Of a stretch of 64,000 bases of DNA, positions 22,275 to 34,706 are shown in pieces. Every line of letters begins with the position of its first letter. Positions within the stretch are counted from its first letter, which is position 1. The stretch is from Evernia prunastri (lineage: Eukaryota > Ascomycota > Lecanoromycetes > Lecanorales > Parmeliaceae). Made by a program: the position numbers and the translations under genes. The notes under the pieces are model-generated. The model saw only the letters and a list, made by a program, of their open reading frames with translations, was not told the DNA's origin and searched no databases. Location of the stretch: NCBI GenBank assembly GCA_003184365.1, contig NKYR01000079.1, forward strand, positions 62,001 to 126,000, read 5' to 3'.

Positions 22275-23448
22275 GGTTGGGGGCAAGATTGAGAAGTGAG
22301 TGGTGCTTGGGAAAGAGGGTGGAGGGGGCTGAGGGGGGTTGGCGGTGTAAGGGTGAGTGAGAGAGCCACAGCTAGGGCTGTCTATGTTGTACCTAGGCAC
22401 AAAGAGAAGATCGTCACCACACACGCAACAGACCAAGACGTCCCCAATCTTTGCATCTGACCTATGAATTTCATAAAATTTAACGACCCTTTCGGAGATG
22501 GGATCGCGCATTCCAAACAACCGCCTCGCTTCACCCCGTTACGCAGCGTAAGGTAGCAATCCTACTTTCCAAACAAGACCTTTTTGCCTCTTTTATAGCG
22601 CTGGAGCCGACGCGTTGTTTTGTCCGTACGCATTCAAGACGATGAGATGTCCTCCCTCCTCCAGCTGATCCGTCTAATTTGGTAGGACTCCGAACACGCA
22701 ACTCGGTCGTCCAAATACATAGAAGCCAGACTCTTCCGTCTGAAAATTTCCGGCATAGGCTAGGTTGACCTCTCTTTTGTTCGCAGTATAAGCTGGATTT
22801 AATTCGGATCTCAGTCGGCGACGGTTGTTGTGAAAATGTCACATACGGCGAGCGGAATTCGCAATGAGGAGACTTGCCGTCGTCTCACTCTCCAACGAAG
22901 AGGCGCCAAAAGATCGCAATCCCAGCCTCATTGCTTCCAACATCCAAAATCGAACCCCACCTCCCCACGAAATCCTTCGCTTTTCGTACAAACTGGACGA
23001 GTCGCAGACTTCATTTCATTTTTCCCTCCCCTCACGCAACGCCAACCCATGACTATCGACGTAAAAACGGACCATGCTCGACCATTTACCTATGTAATGT
23101 CTTTCGGCAAAACTTCAGAAAGGCTCACTCGCGGCAACATCATACCTTTCCTTGGTGCTTTTTCTTCTCAAGCACCCCTTTCCGGTCATCTCATCTTGCG
23201 CCGGCTGCGTTGGGAATTGCATCTATCCCAGTGCGGACCGGAGCGATTTGGTGGTGTACAATTGTATAGATGTTGTGTGTTTTACTGGGATATTTGAGAT
23301 TATGAACGCGTGGATGAACCGCTGGTGCAAGCCCCGGTTTCGACGAAGTGAGGGTAATAGATATCTGGTGAGTCTTGGACGTCAGAGTACCACTGTAGGA
23401 ATTGCTTCACCAGCAAGAAACGAGAGGGAGGAGGAGGAAATGGGTTTT

Positions 23449-23456
<8 letters not shown>

Positions 23457-23483
<27 letters not shown>
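23457..23483. repeat. (GA)n microsatellite
   Basis: About twelve GA dinucleotides in a row. Confidence 0.9.
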
Positions 23484-23488
<5 letters not shown>

Positions 23489-24641
23489 GAGCCATGAACG
23501 GTTCGTTGCGCGCATAAAACAACAGCTTATCTCGCCGACCTGTCAACAAACGGCCACAATTTCTCTGTCCCCCTCAGCAATGCCCTGGATACATAGCGAA
23601 GGCTTCTGCCACATGGATTTCGCCGGGGATGACTTCGCCAACGCATCGAAGGGAGCCCTTCATCAGGATTACCATCGAACGGTGCCGCGGCATTGCAGAC
23701 ATGGGGGGTCCTCTCGGGTCTTGTTGGGCTTCGTGGGTGGTGGAGCCTTTGATGATAGATAGCACTCCGACTGCATCCTCAGCGCACGACGGGGACCTGG
23801 CAGAGGCCCAGACTCCAGGCAGGTACAAGTCACAATCAGGATGTACGGAAGTAGCCCGTATCCAAAACATCAGCACGCATATCGACCCCCTCGAAATCCT
23901 CAGCGGGGACAAGCACAGTACGACGGTTGTGATGGATGCATGCATACATACATACTCGGAGAATCTATCTAGTCTAGCGGGGTTCGTCAACTATTTGGAA
24001 ATACGAAGTAGCTGGCTATTTACATGAATGATTGTTTAATCGTAGTGGTCGTGAATGCAACGACGATAAAACCAAATCATATCCCCCGCGAAACAGCCCA
24101 CTAGACCAGATAAATAGACCGCTTGCAGATAATCCAATCCTGTATAGAATGGCATAGACATCCAATCACTCGGCCATCATGAAGAGCAAGGGACATAGGT
24201 CCATGTCTGACCCCAACCAGGCTGATCCGTTCTCAAGCAGAGAGCCGTGGGCCGTCTTTCGGGTTGCGGGCTGCGGGCTGGAGGGATGGGTGCTGGAGGG
24301 ATGGGTGCTGGGATGGTGCCGTGTTGGTGTGTAAAGCGGAGCGGAGCGAAGCGGTGGTCTAGAGAGTGGTTGGGAGTGGTTGGGAGTGGGCGGGAGTGGG
24401 GGGGAGATGTGGAGATGAGTTGGGGGGGGGGGTGNGGGATGGGTGGGTATGATGGTGGGATGTAATCGGTGGGAAGGGGGACAAGCATCGAAAGATATTG
24501 ATGGTGGGTAGTGGCATGCAGTGCAATGCAGTGCAGTGTAGCGCAGTGCTATCCACCCACAAGTAGAATATATCTACATATTCCGTGGGGGCAGTCGCCC
24601 AGCTACCTGCTGTGATCAGTGAGTGGGTGTCGAGGGGATAG

Positions 24642-24740
24642 CTCTATCTCTATCGCTATCTCCATCTCCATCTCTGTCTCTATCTCTATCTCTATCTCTA
24701 TCTCTATCGCTATCGCTATCGCTATCCCTATTTCTATCTC
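24642..24740. repeat. (TCTATC)n microsatellite array
   Basis: About 16 imperfect copies of TCTATC, with TCCATC, TCTGTC and TCGCTA variants. The frame read through it is a repeating Ser-Ile polymer and is not a gene. Confidence 0.9.
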
Positions 24741-24807
24741 TGGGCATCGGGAGGATATGGAGGGGGTTCGGTGTGTCCCGCGGTTGATGTTGCGCCGTTG
24801 GTTGGTC

Positions 24808-24975
24808 GTGGTGTGTTGTGGTGTGTTGTGGTGTGTTGTGGTGTGTTGTGGTGTCTTGGGACTGTTTGGGATGATGTTTTTTGGAACGATGTCATTTGGG
24901 ACGATCTTGCTTGGGGTGATGTTGTTTGGGATGATGTTATTTGGGACGATCTTAGCTAGCATGATCTTGGCTAGA
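24808..24975. repeat. Two adjacent minisatellites (GTGGTGTGTT and TTTGGGATGATG types)
   Basis: Four to five near-perfect copies of a 10-bp GTGGTGTGTT unit (24808-24854) run directly into six to seven degenerate 15-16 bp units around TTTGGGAYGATSTT. On the minus strand the second array reads as a repeated Asn-Ile-Ile-Pro pattern. Confidence 0.75.
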
Positions 24976-25711
24976 ACTAAAAGATGGTATAGATGGTGAG
25001 AAGGAGAGGAGGGAAGGAGAGGAGGGGGAAGAAAAGGCAGAGGGGAGAAGAAAGAGAGGGGATGGAAGAGAAGAGGGGATGGAAGGAAGAGGGGAAAGGA
25101 GTAAAAGGGGAATAGAGAGAAAGAGAGAGGCAAAGAGGCGAAGAGATACAGAGGGAAAGAAGAAGAAGGCAAAGAGATACAGAGGCAAAGACGCAAAGAG
25201 GAAAAGAGACATATTATCGCAGAGAGCATCCCACCCCCAACCGAATTAGCTAAGCTGCAAACCCTGGAGAAATCGACGCAGTGCACTCACTCACTACCTT
25301 AGAGCAGGACGCAAGGTGCGGCGGATGGATTATTATTGGGTTTATTCTATTAATCAGTTGTTTGAGTCTTAGATGATTAAATGATTAAATGATCAAACGA
25401 CTAATACATTGGTTGATTAAAACAGCGCCAAAGAAAATTTCCAAGCGACAGCGATACAGACAGACAGAACGCGTGCGTCGAAAATAAGGCGCCTGCGGAA
25501 AAGATAGGGATAGAGCCCCTTGGAGCAGAAGAGCATGATGCCCTTGATCGAGTCACGCCGTCCCAGTGAGAAACCCCCCTTCCCTAAGCACAAGAGCCAG
25601 CGAGCATTCAGAGAAAGTTACGAACCCTACACGAACACGAGTGGCATGCATGCCCCCGTCTCCTACCAAACACCTCGACGACCCACCCCCCCAGCCAGAA
25701 ATCCCCACTAC

Positions 25712-28700
25712 TCACAGATCCAATGGCTCCTTCCCCCTTTCCGGCGTCTGCGGCGACAACGCATCCTCCGGCTCCTCCACGTCATAGTGCCACTGCAACG
25801 CACCGTTGACATCCCCGTCGGTGATCGCCAGCGCCTCCCACGCCCGCTCTCCGCTCAACCCCAGATCCATCAAGGAGGCGACGTCCTCGTCCGGGAAGCG
25901 CCGACCGTCATACCGCGACTCACGGAGGATCTGCTCCCAGTACCGTTTCTGCAGCGTGAGGCGGAATTTCTCCTCGTTCATGCCGACGGCGTTGACCGGT
26001 ATGACGGCGCGGACGGGGTCGCGGTAGCGTTGCCGGACGGAGTAGCCGTAGACGTTGAAGAAGGCCTGGATGGTGCCCGAGTCCATGAAGCCGCCGAGGG
26101 CGAGATTGACGATTTCAAGACCGGTGTCGAAGAAGGCTTCATCGGAGGCATCGTAGGTTCCTGTCCTGGGCCGCCCACAGCGCGATAAATCACGACATAT
26201 GGGGATGTCAAGCATGGTTGCCCACGCATTGAGGATGACAGAAAATCCACAAGTATTGATACCCTTCTGGCGTGGGACTGGTCTCCTCACGAATATTACC
26301 TCTGGAGACGGAACTCCAGATCCCCTCGCGACGAGCCACTCGGAATCATCGATGATCTCTCGAGCTTTCTGCTTAATTGTCTCAATATGTACCAAGTCAA
26401 CGAGGCTGTCAAATACCTCCACCTGAACAGTCATTGGTTGCACGTTAACCAACTCAGCCACGCAAAGCAGAAGATGGCCAATTATAGCAGCATCTTGGGG
26501 ACCAAAGAACAACGGTATGATAAATCTATTCCATCCTCCAACTGCACCAATGGCTCGTTGTCCACCACCGGGCACAAACAAATCGAGTCCAGCGTAAGTG
26601 AAATCGACGTGTGGTCGCCCGAGACGCTTGAGGCCTTCCCATACGGACGCTATGCCAATTACCACTTCGTCGTGTTTCATGTCCGAAGCGCTTTCTATGT
26701 TTGTAGCGTTCTTCCACACGCCTTCAGTAGTTCGGGGGTTCTTTGCTCTTAACTTTCTTTGATAAGCGAGACCCTGGTCCAATCTCTCCTGCCAGGTCCG
26801 TGGTGGCGGTAAAGGAAATGTGGTTGCAGGACCGGTGAAACTACCCGGGATACCGGAAGTGACTGGAGGAATCCCGCTTGGACCTTGATCGGAAGGTGGC
26901 AATGTGACTCCGGTGGCGACCTTAGGAGCGTGCCCTGGCTGCCCGGTCGTCGCGACCTTTGATGGTAGGGATACAGCGGCCCAAAGTCCTCCATGGTTTT
27001 GTTTGGCAGCCTGTTCATGCGTGTACATGTCGTCAATTATTTGATTGAAAGCATTCCCGTTCAGTGCCACAGTGTGTATGCTTCGAAGTTTTGTCTGCAA
27101 ATCCGGGTTCTGTTTCTCGTTTTCCTGAAGCTGAGACAAAGGCTCGTCCAAGGCATAGCTGGAATGCTGCATCCAGGCTCGGATAGTCAAGCTGTCAAGC
27201 TGTCCCCGAAGTGCCAGGCGAATCATATCTCTTACTGCATCGTAAGACATACGTCCAAGTTTTCTTTTCCGAGAGCGAGCCAGTGGAATTTCGAGCATGT
27301 AAGCCCACGCATTCAACACGGTGTGCTCACCGGACCTTTCATCTGACTGGCCAAGCACTTCGGTCCAACACTCCTCACTCCCTTCGAAAGAAGGCCAGGT
27401 GTCATCAAGCCACCCTGAATTTCGGACAATATCTCTTGCAGCACGCCGAATCAATCCTTTGTCTAATTTTCCATCTTCGCTGTCCATGAATCTTAAGCGC
27501 ACGCGAGCTCTTCTGTTCTGGGCATCTTTGATAGTACTGAGCCCGTCCCTATTGATCTTCTCGGCAACTGCTAGTACGAAGTGGCCGGTGCGGTCTTCAT
27601 TTTTCTGATCGTAAGCCTCTTGACCCCCTAGTGAGAGTGCTGACTTATAGTTCTTACTAGGATACTTCTGCTCCGATTTCCCGGCTGTGGCAAGCTTCTC
27701 TTGGTTTTTCTCCCTTTCCCCTTGCTGAAATAAACTGAACACAGGCTCGAGAGGCTCTGCGGTGTCTACTTCCGATTCAGGCGACAGCGCCTGTAATTTT
27801 TCACTGAAGAGCAGGGGCATAAGGAAGTAATTGGTTCCTTTGACAGCATACATTCCACCCATTCGCGTACCACGTGCGAGCGAGAACAAATTTGATTTAC
27901 CATATGCAAAGTCAATCTTGGCATGGATCAGGCCCAGCCAAAGGGCACCGATGGCAAGTATAACGTCAATGTGGCGCAATTTATCGACGGGGAGCTCGTG
28001 CGGCGGGTGGACGTCCGTTACTGAAGACGTATACTTTACAGGTCTCTTCTTACAAACATATATACGACGACGATATTCATGGAGCCACGTTTTCGATTCA
28101 AGGAAAACCGGCATTCCAGGCGAAGGATCTATCATCTGTGAGCTTGCAAATCCCCTAGCACCTCGAGTAGGCGCCATATCTTGGAGCTTACTACCATAGC
28201 CTTTAGAAGCCTTTTTAGAAGATCCTTCGTCGTTAGCATCAGCATCGCGTTTGCGTTTGAGCCTCTGTAGGAATTGTCAGCGTTTATTCAAGCATCAGAG
28301 ACCACTATATGGAGCATCTTACTGGCATATAATCCAAGGCGGCAGCTGTGCGCCACCAAAACAGTGAGAAATGTCCAATTTCGAGGACTGCAAAGTCCGG
28401 AAGCGGCCCAGCTCTTACGGTAGGGACCACACCTATACCGTTGACAGAGATAGGATTCGAGCCCTTGTTCAAAACGAAATACTCAATCTCGCCGGTCTTC
28501 GAGTTCTGGACACGGTGAACGTCGAGGATCGTGTCAGATTCGGAGGTTTCGTCGCCAGCGAGGGAAGAAGCTTTTGGATCAGCATGATGGAAGACACCAT
28601 TCCTATCGACGTTAGTTTGATCGATGGCTGCAGATTTGGGGTCTACAAACACCCAAAGCTTCAATATGTTCTCATCAGTATCGAAGCTGTAAATTTTCAA

Positions 28701-29195
28701 TTGCGAATCGCCACTGTCGCTATCGTCGATGATTTCAGAGCTTGTGCTAGAGGATTCATAGTTCTCGAGGACGCAAAAATGGCCGTTGTTACCAGCGTTT
28801 GTGAGAGCGATACCCTCAGAAAGGTGGGTTTTAAACGTTGCGGCTTCGGCTACGATCTGGTCGAACAGCCTCCGCGTGCTTTTGGCTAAAAGCCCCTTGA
28901 AAAAGTCGTGCTTGTTCTGGTAAGATAGGTATGCAAATGGAGAGCCGAATGAGCATGGCTGGATGGCGATGCCTGGGAGGTCTATTCCATCTGATTCAGG
29001 ACTTCCCGTCACAGCGGTCGTCGTTTGGACAGAACTTGCATTCTGTTTCTTCGTTTGGTCGTCCTCGGACTCTTTGACTACATCTTCCTCGATGTACCCT
29101 TCTGGTCCATCCTTGGTCACGGATGTGGCTTCCTGAATGGGTACTTCTGTCGATTCTCCTGTGGGAGGATCCTGCGCTCCTGTGCTATCTGTCAT
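25712..29195 (-). CDS. Tandem Ulp1-like cysteine protease units with C-terminal UBA domain and FHA-like N-terminal region
   Basis: Exons are 29195-28323 and 28264-25712; one 58-nt intron (GTAAGA...CCTACAG) joins what look like two genes. The product has 1141 residues. Residues ~235-280 (GEIEYFVLNKGSNPIS, VNG, then LEIGHFSLFWW) resemble the C-terminal half of an FHA fold. A basic KRKR stretch follows the junction. Two units of a Ulp1/C48-type fold follow. Unit A (about 375-665) keeps the His (519) and Asp (552) but has Ser602 at the Cys position. Unit B (about 810-1035) keeps His888, Asp910, Gln957 and Cys963 in QKGINTCG, with Gln six residues before Cys as in Ulp1. Both units end in LNAWA-x-ML-x-IP. 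Residues ~1083-1119 (VASLMDLGLSGERAWEALAI...) are a UBA domain. The likely role is removal or recognition of ubiquitin or a ubiquitin-like modifier. The domains are inferred by eye. No close neighbour shares the theme. Confidence 0.78.
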
Positions 29196-30866
29196 CTTGA
29201 CCAGATACCGCTTATTACCTTTTCCGCTTTAGACTCGCGCAAATAGCAAATCTTTTGAACCTGAGCGAAATAAGCAAAAGAGTAAAGTGTTTCGGCTTTG
29301 ATGATAGGTGCATGGCTAGAGCACCTTCTTTGAAAGAAAATCGTCACGTTCCGCCTCAATTCATCTGCCGCAAACGGCCATCTAACCATGGGTGGTGCGA
29401 GGCAATACGCAAACGTTGTCCTTTGTTCGCCCATGTTGATTGTAAGTTTTGTTTCTTTCATGGCTAGGAGCTAGAAGCATTATGAAAGATCAGTAGATAA
29501 TGCCAAGTAGTCAGCGCGAGCTGAAAGAACACCATCTAGATGCTCCGAGTGCGAGGAATGCAACCCCCAGATCCGGTTATTCTTACGGACTACAACCCGG
29601 TTATCGGTGCATGTTCATCCAATTTGCTTGACTCCGTTCGATAGCCTCGCTCCAACTGGCTGAAACCATGCGCTCCCTGTTGGTCATTAAACGAGGGATT
29701 GTCGGAAAGAAAGCCATTGGGACTGGTCGAAGCCAAGGAATGCAAAACTGAGTCATCCCTCCACAGCAACGAAAAGCTTCGACGCCTTGCATTTCCGACC
29801 ACAACCCAGATCCTCTCCAAAATCATCAGTGCTTCCATCCGCTCTCACGCTCGTGATAACGTGTGCCGCATATTTGCAATATGACCTGCCGTCACCTACT
29901 ACCACCTCGTTGTTTCGGTGGATGTAAGAGGGTTCTGGCGTTAAGTCTGGCGGCGTTGGCGTAAGCTGTGCATAGACTCCTGCCCCTTTGGTCGTAGCTG
30001 TAGATTCATCCACAGGAGGACCTGGCGAATCGTGCAGCCTCAGGCCCTGCATCCTCAATCCCATACGAGGACGCTTCAGCCGCGTGGTCCCCTGCAATTG
30101 AGGCACCCACGCGTTCTTGCCACTACCGGTCCAGTATTGCCCTCCTGTATCCTCTCATCCTCTCCTCTGCACTCCTCCGCTTCTCCCAACCTTCCCCCAT
30201 CCTCGCATCCTGTCCCAGAGCCCTTTTCTTCTCCTCCGACACTTCTCTGGCCGCGACTGGCTTGAATCCCACGCTTGTTCACATTCGTTCAAACATTTCT
30301 GGAGCTTGTGCTCGAGTTCTTGCGGGTATTTTTTTTTCCGGCGGGCTCGGGAGGGCGCTGGTTTTATGAATGCGGGCTGCGGAGGGGGGGGGGAAGAGGG
30401 CTGGAGGTAGAGGGAATTGGAGTCTTTGCGGAGAGGGATGTTGAGGCGGGGGGAGTGATGATGGTGGGAGGTGAGTGGGGTGAATGAAGGGTTTTAGAGT
30501 ATCACGGATACAACATTTTACTAGTGTACAGTACCCTGAAAATTACAGTCTTGGCACAAGATGCCCGCTGCGAGTGCAACCTTTGATGTTATGAAACCCA
30601 TAAGGATACGCACATATCCCGAAGACGAACCCTTTACTGAATCTAACCACCCCGCTCATCACAGTTCCTACCCCTCGTCGAAACTCTACACCAGATACGC
30701 AGTGAGACCATGTTGGAAATGATGCAGCACTTCCGCGTTGATAATGATACCCCTCATGTGGGCTAGTTAGCATGCTTCTCGGGCATATAACTACCTAGCC
30801 TTCGCACCACTCCACAGAATCAACAAGCTATCCATCATAGCCAAGATTCCAACAGACCATCGTCAA
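29196..30866. other. Intergenic region, 1.7 kb, no supported gene
   Basis: This region lies upstream of the protease-like gene and downstream of cofactor D. A minus-strand frame at 29753-30106 (117 codons) reads moderately like protein, but I see no domain and no splice partner. A C-rich stretch lies at 30110-30260 and a G-rich stretch at 30380-30480. Confidence 0.4.
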
Positions 30867-33800
30867 TCAAGCATTCGCGGGTTGGACTCCGACTCTGGCC
30901 TGGAAAGAACCGACGACCCCCCTCAACTCCGCCTGCGGCTGTGACCAATTGACCCCCATCATGCTCTCATCCCCAGTCACAACGAGCAGCGCATCAGCGG
31001 CCGCGTTGCGGATCTTCGGATACGGGTGCAGAAGCATGCTGCACAGCTTCGCCCGGACCTCCGCCCTCACCTTCGGCACCGCCATCAGGCCGGCGTAGAT
31101 CCTGACGGCCGCTTCGATTTTCTGCACGTTGCCGGATTTGAAGTGCGCTTTCCGGACCTCGGTGAAGAGCCTCCGCCAGGCGAAGTCGCGGTCCCGTAGC
31201 CGCTGCAGCACGCCCGCTTCGAAGAGGAAGGCGGCGAATTCTAGAGTTGGCACGGCGAGTCTGTCATTGGAGGTGTTTTCCCGAATGAGGTCGACCAAGC
31301 ATGTGCAGAGGGTGGCTAATGTAGCTAGATCCAAAGACTCGGTATACGACACGAAAGCTGCTCGGGACGCTCCCAGAAGTGCCTCAGAGCCGGCTCCTCC
31401 TGATGTGACATAGCCTGCGAGAATTGGCCTCGTAACCCAGTCTTGTGTCAAGTGGTGGGAACACAAGGACAGAAGTTGCAGAAAGTATTCAATCGTGGAT
31501 GTTTGCGAGATGTCAGATATCAAGCTTTCATGACAGTCAGTAGAATTATATGTAACAAGGCATTTCTCACGTACGTTTGAGGTTCGGCCCCCAAGCCGAA
31601 GACTCTCCAATTGGCTTGCAAGCAACCCCACGCTCGGAACCGAACTTTGTCAAGCTTCTCAACAGCGAGGCCACAGACCCTTGCTGCCATATCTTGTCCC
31701 TCGCTCACACTTAGAAGGCCCTTTTTCAAGATAACAGCAGTGGCATCAATGGCTTCCAGGCGAATCAGAGAGCCAATATCGCCTCGTCTATCGGTCGTGT
31801 AGTCATTTAAGCAGGCATGTAGCGCTTGAGATAGTGTTCCAGAGATCACTATGAAAATCAGCCTGCCTGCCACAGGACACAAGTAATGATCTCTTACCGT
31901 TCGATTCGAGCACGCCTGAAGTGATACTCTTAAGTGCTGTGCATCTCAGGCTTATGCCATGTTCGTTGCGCAGTAGGCTTGCCAATGTATCAAGGACAAG
32001 ATTTTGCGACTGCAAAGCTTGAACATGTTGGAAGACCGCGCCGAGTGCGGCAGCGACTCCCACCATACTGTTCTCTGTTGAACCGGATATTGGACCACCA
32101 AGTATTCGAGCCCATCTCAACACAAGCTTCTCTTGAGCGTCAGGGTCTAGGATTCGGAACAGAGCCCTCGCAGCTTTCGTACTCGCGCTGAGAACATGTT
32201 CATCCGATAGACGTATGCTCATCTCCAGTGCTTCAAGGCATTCATCAAGCTCTGTAGAGGACGGGTGGAGCGATCGCCCGTTGGTTAGGGAGTTGGCGAG
32301 GGCTGCAACCATGGAACATACGGCTTCACATATGAGAGCAGAATGAAGTTGCTTCGAGTTTTTGACCACCAACCTCCCCTTTGACCGTGGTTTAGGGCCA
32401 CCATCCTCTGAAAACAGATGCCAAAGTTCGACTAGTTCCCTTTCAGTTGCGGCCAAAACACGAGGTCTGTCAGTAAGATCCTCATCAGACCACCGACTCA
32501 CGATTTCTGACAAAGCAAGCAGAAGGCCATGCCTCGCTTCGACTTGTGAGATCTCGCAGGCGTGCAATTGACGCCGCAAAGTGCTGATAGTTGAGGCGAC
32601 CATTTCAGGACCGCGACTATAGGCTAGCAACCCAATTGCATGAGCGGCATTACGCCGACATTCTACATCACCTGAGCGTACACCCCTCCAATCCAGAAGT
32701 CCACCAAGGATGGAATGCCAATAAGTTGGCTCGACCTGCGAAACACTGATGGCAATTTCGGTCATTGCTCTCGACCTCAAGGCAATCCCATGGTAATCTA
32801 CTACCTGGACTAGATCTATTCCTGATTTGATTTCTTCGGGATGCCTGCCAATCATCTCCTGTAAAGCGGCGGAAGCGCCGCGACGGATATTCCCAGCTGC
32901 ATCCAATGTAGCTGCGAGGACTAATTGATTCGCGAGCAATTGAAGCGTTGATTCCGAATCCACGTTGGACTCCGAGCCCGCGACGTCCGCAGTTGACCGC
33001 GGTTGTTGTGCCGGAACCAGGAGCGTTGAAATCGTAGCGCCGTCGTGGTAGGGGTCTCTGACCGGCCTGCAACTATTGATTTCCGCTGTCTTGTACCGTC
33101 TAGCAAGTGCCCATAGGCCAAAGCATGCTGCATCTCTGACGCTAGTTCCGACGGAGTTTCCCAATGATGATCTTTGTTCAAAGCGGAGGGCGGTAGTGAG
33201 TGAAAACATGACCTTACCAAGGACATGTTTTGGTGGCATCGAACCACGAAATATTAGCTGAGATAATGCAAGGATCAGACCGTGCCATCTTGAAGCGCTC
33301 ACAGCTCCCAGATTCAGCATTGAGTTTCCAGGTGCATCAGCCCCGGTACGCGCATTCTCCCCCAACGTATCCTCATACAACCTCTCGTCAATCATATCAA
33401 TGATCTGTTCTACCATGCCGGGCTCTAGCTCGAGTGCAATAACACTCAGACCTTTGCTTGCCGCGAGCCTTACCGGCGTGTCTTTATCCTCCAGTGCCGT
33501 TAGCAAATGGTCGATAATATCTTCAAGCGCATCTTCACCAAGACTTGGACCAGAATCGTCGGGAGTCTTGGAGTCACTTTTCATCCCAGCTACAGCTAGA
33601 GCTCGTTCGACCTTGATGAGTAATTTGCGTGCAGAAGCCGAGGAATGTATCCCAACGGACGAAGCATATTGGTCGGATTCGGCATGCTGGACTGAAAGGT
33701 ATGTCCGCGAGAGAAATGGCTTTAGAACATTGTTCTCGGCAGAGACGATGAACCCAGCGAGGAAGGATAAAATGCCAATAAAGCCATATATTGACGACGT

Positions 33801-34706
33801 AGTGGCGACAGGGGTTTCTGCGCGGACGAATGAGAGAGCCCAGTCAATGAGTATCTCCTGGAGGCCAATTCTTCGCATATCTGTCCGCACGGCAAGGCGT
33901 ACGAGCAATGTTGCAGCTGTCTCTCTCGCTTTGCTGGGGAGACTGAGGTGGTAAGTAGATATGTAAACGAGGCGCTTTGCTATGGGTGGAATGGCTGCAG
34001 GCAAGTCGACAAAAAGCAGAGAGTCACGAAGCTGGATACCAGCGTTATCAGAGGACATGGAGCTAAGATCGAACGGTGCCAATAAGAGATGAGATAACCA
34101 TAGTAGCATGATGAAGCTTTCCTCCCAAACCATGAACCCATACTTTGGTGCAGCGTTCTGTTTACTAGAGTACATCTTCCCTGCCCATGACTCGAGCACG
34201 TCAAGCATTGTTTCGAGATACCTCGGCTCATTGTTCAGGAACTGAGAAATCACCTTTGTCCCTCGGACTTTGCAGAAGACGTAGAGAATCTTGGAGATTG
34301 CCCTCGGCAGTGGGATTACACCAGGGCAGGGCTTCCCTTCTTGGTGGTACATGGCCGCATGTTTGAATGCGTACTCAATGAAAGCAGACACGAGAGGCTG
34401 CAGGAGATGACTTAGGTGGGGATCTAGTAGTTGCGGCCACTCCTGAAATGGTTCCAACTGACGGGCAGGGTTTTCATCAGCAAGAGATACTCACAGCTGG
34501 TCATAGGTTGAACCTACCAGCTTGATGAGCTGGTCGGTCTTGGTCTCTCGGACCAGGCCTCGAATCTCAGCACTGGCTGCGGGGGAACGTCCCGATCGGA
34601 CCGGTAGGGTCTTGTACAAGAAGTGAGGAAGAGAGCGTTGTAGCTCAGCAATGAGATCTGCAGAGTCCCGTTGCAACTTGAGGTCCTCATCGCCGGTAAT
34701 ATCCAT
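30867..34706 (-). CDS. TBCD: Tubulin-folding cofactor D (beta-tubulin chaperone)
   Basis: Exons are 34706-34518, 34457-31898, 31848-31575 and 31524-30867. Introns are 60, 49, 50 and all joins are in frame. The product has 1226 residues, the usual length for TBCD/Cin1/Alp1. Diagnostic stretches include WPQLLDPHL just after the first intron, ISKILYVFCKVRGTKVI, WEESFIMLLWLSHLLLAPFD, and, across the third exon start, LNDYTTDRRGDIGSLIRLEA. That last one matches the DYTxDxRGDVGSxVR signature of the family. The protein is built of HEAT/armadillo-like helical repeats throughout. Cofactor D captures beta-tubulin after chaperonin release, forms the supercomplex with cofactors E and C that makes the alpha/beta heterodimer, and is regulated by Arl2. 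The first donor chosen is GTAGGT after ...LIKL; the stronger-looking GTGAGT downstream breaks the frame. Confidence 0.93.

Larger units (their letters stand above)
22275..25711. other. Intergenic region, 3.4 kb, microsatellite-rich
   Basis: No gene is supported. Frames at 22830-23297 (+), 23574-23990 (-) and 24603-25286 (-) are low-complexity or overlap on both strands. It holds a GA repeat (23457-23483), a G-rich stretch with an N at 24435, a TCTATC array (24642-24740), a 10-bp GT-rich minisatellite (24808-24854), a 15/16-bp TTTGGGATGATG-type repeat (24868-24975) and a purine-rich stretch (25000-25210). Confidence 0.5.

Noticed and set aside
24603..25286. Minus-strand frame of 227 codons
   Set aside because: It is a translation through three satellites and a purine tract.
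28178..28322. Boundary between two separate genes (28305-29195 and 25712-28177)
   Set aside because: Removing the 58-nt GT-AG intron 28265-28322 joins them in phase, and the second frame is open upstream of its first ATG right up to that acceptor.
29753..30106. Minus-strand frame of 117 codons
   Set aside because: It reads moderately like protein but shows no domain, promoter context or splice partner.
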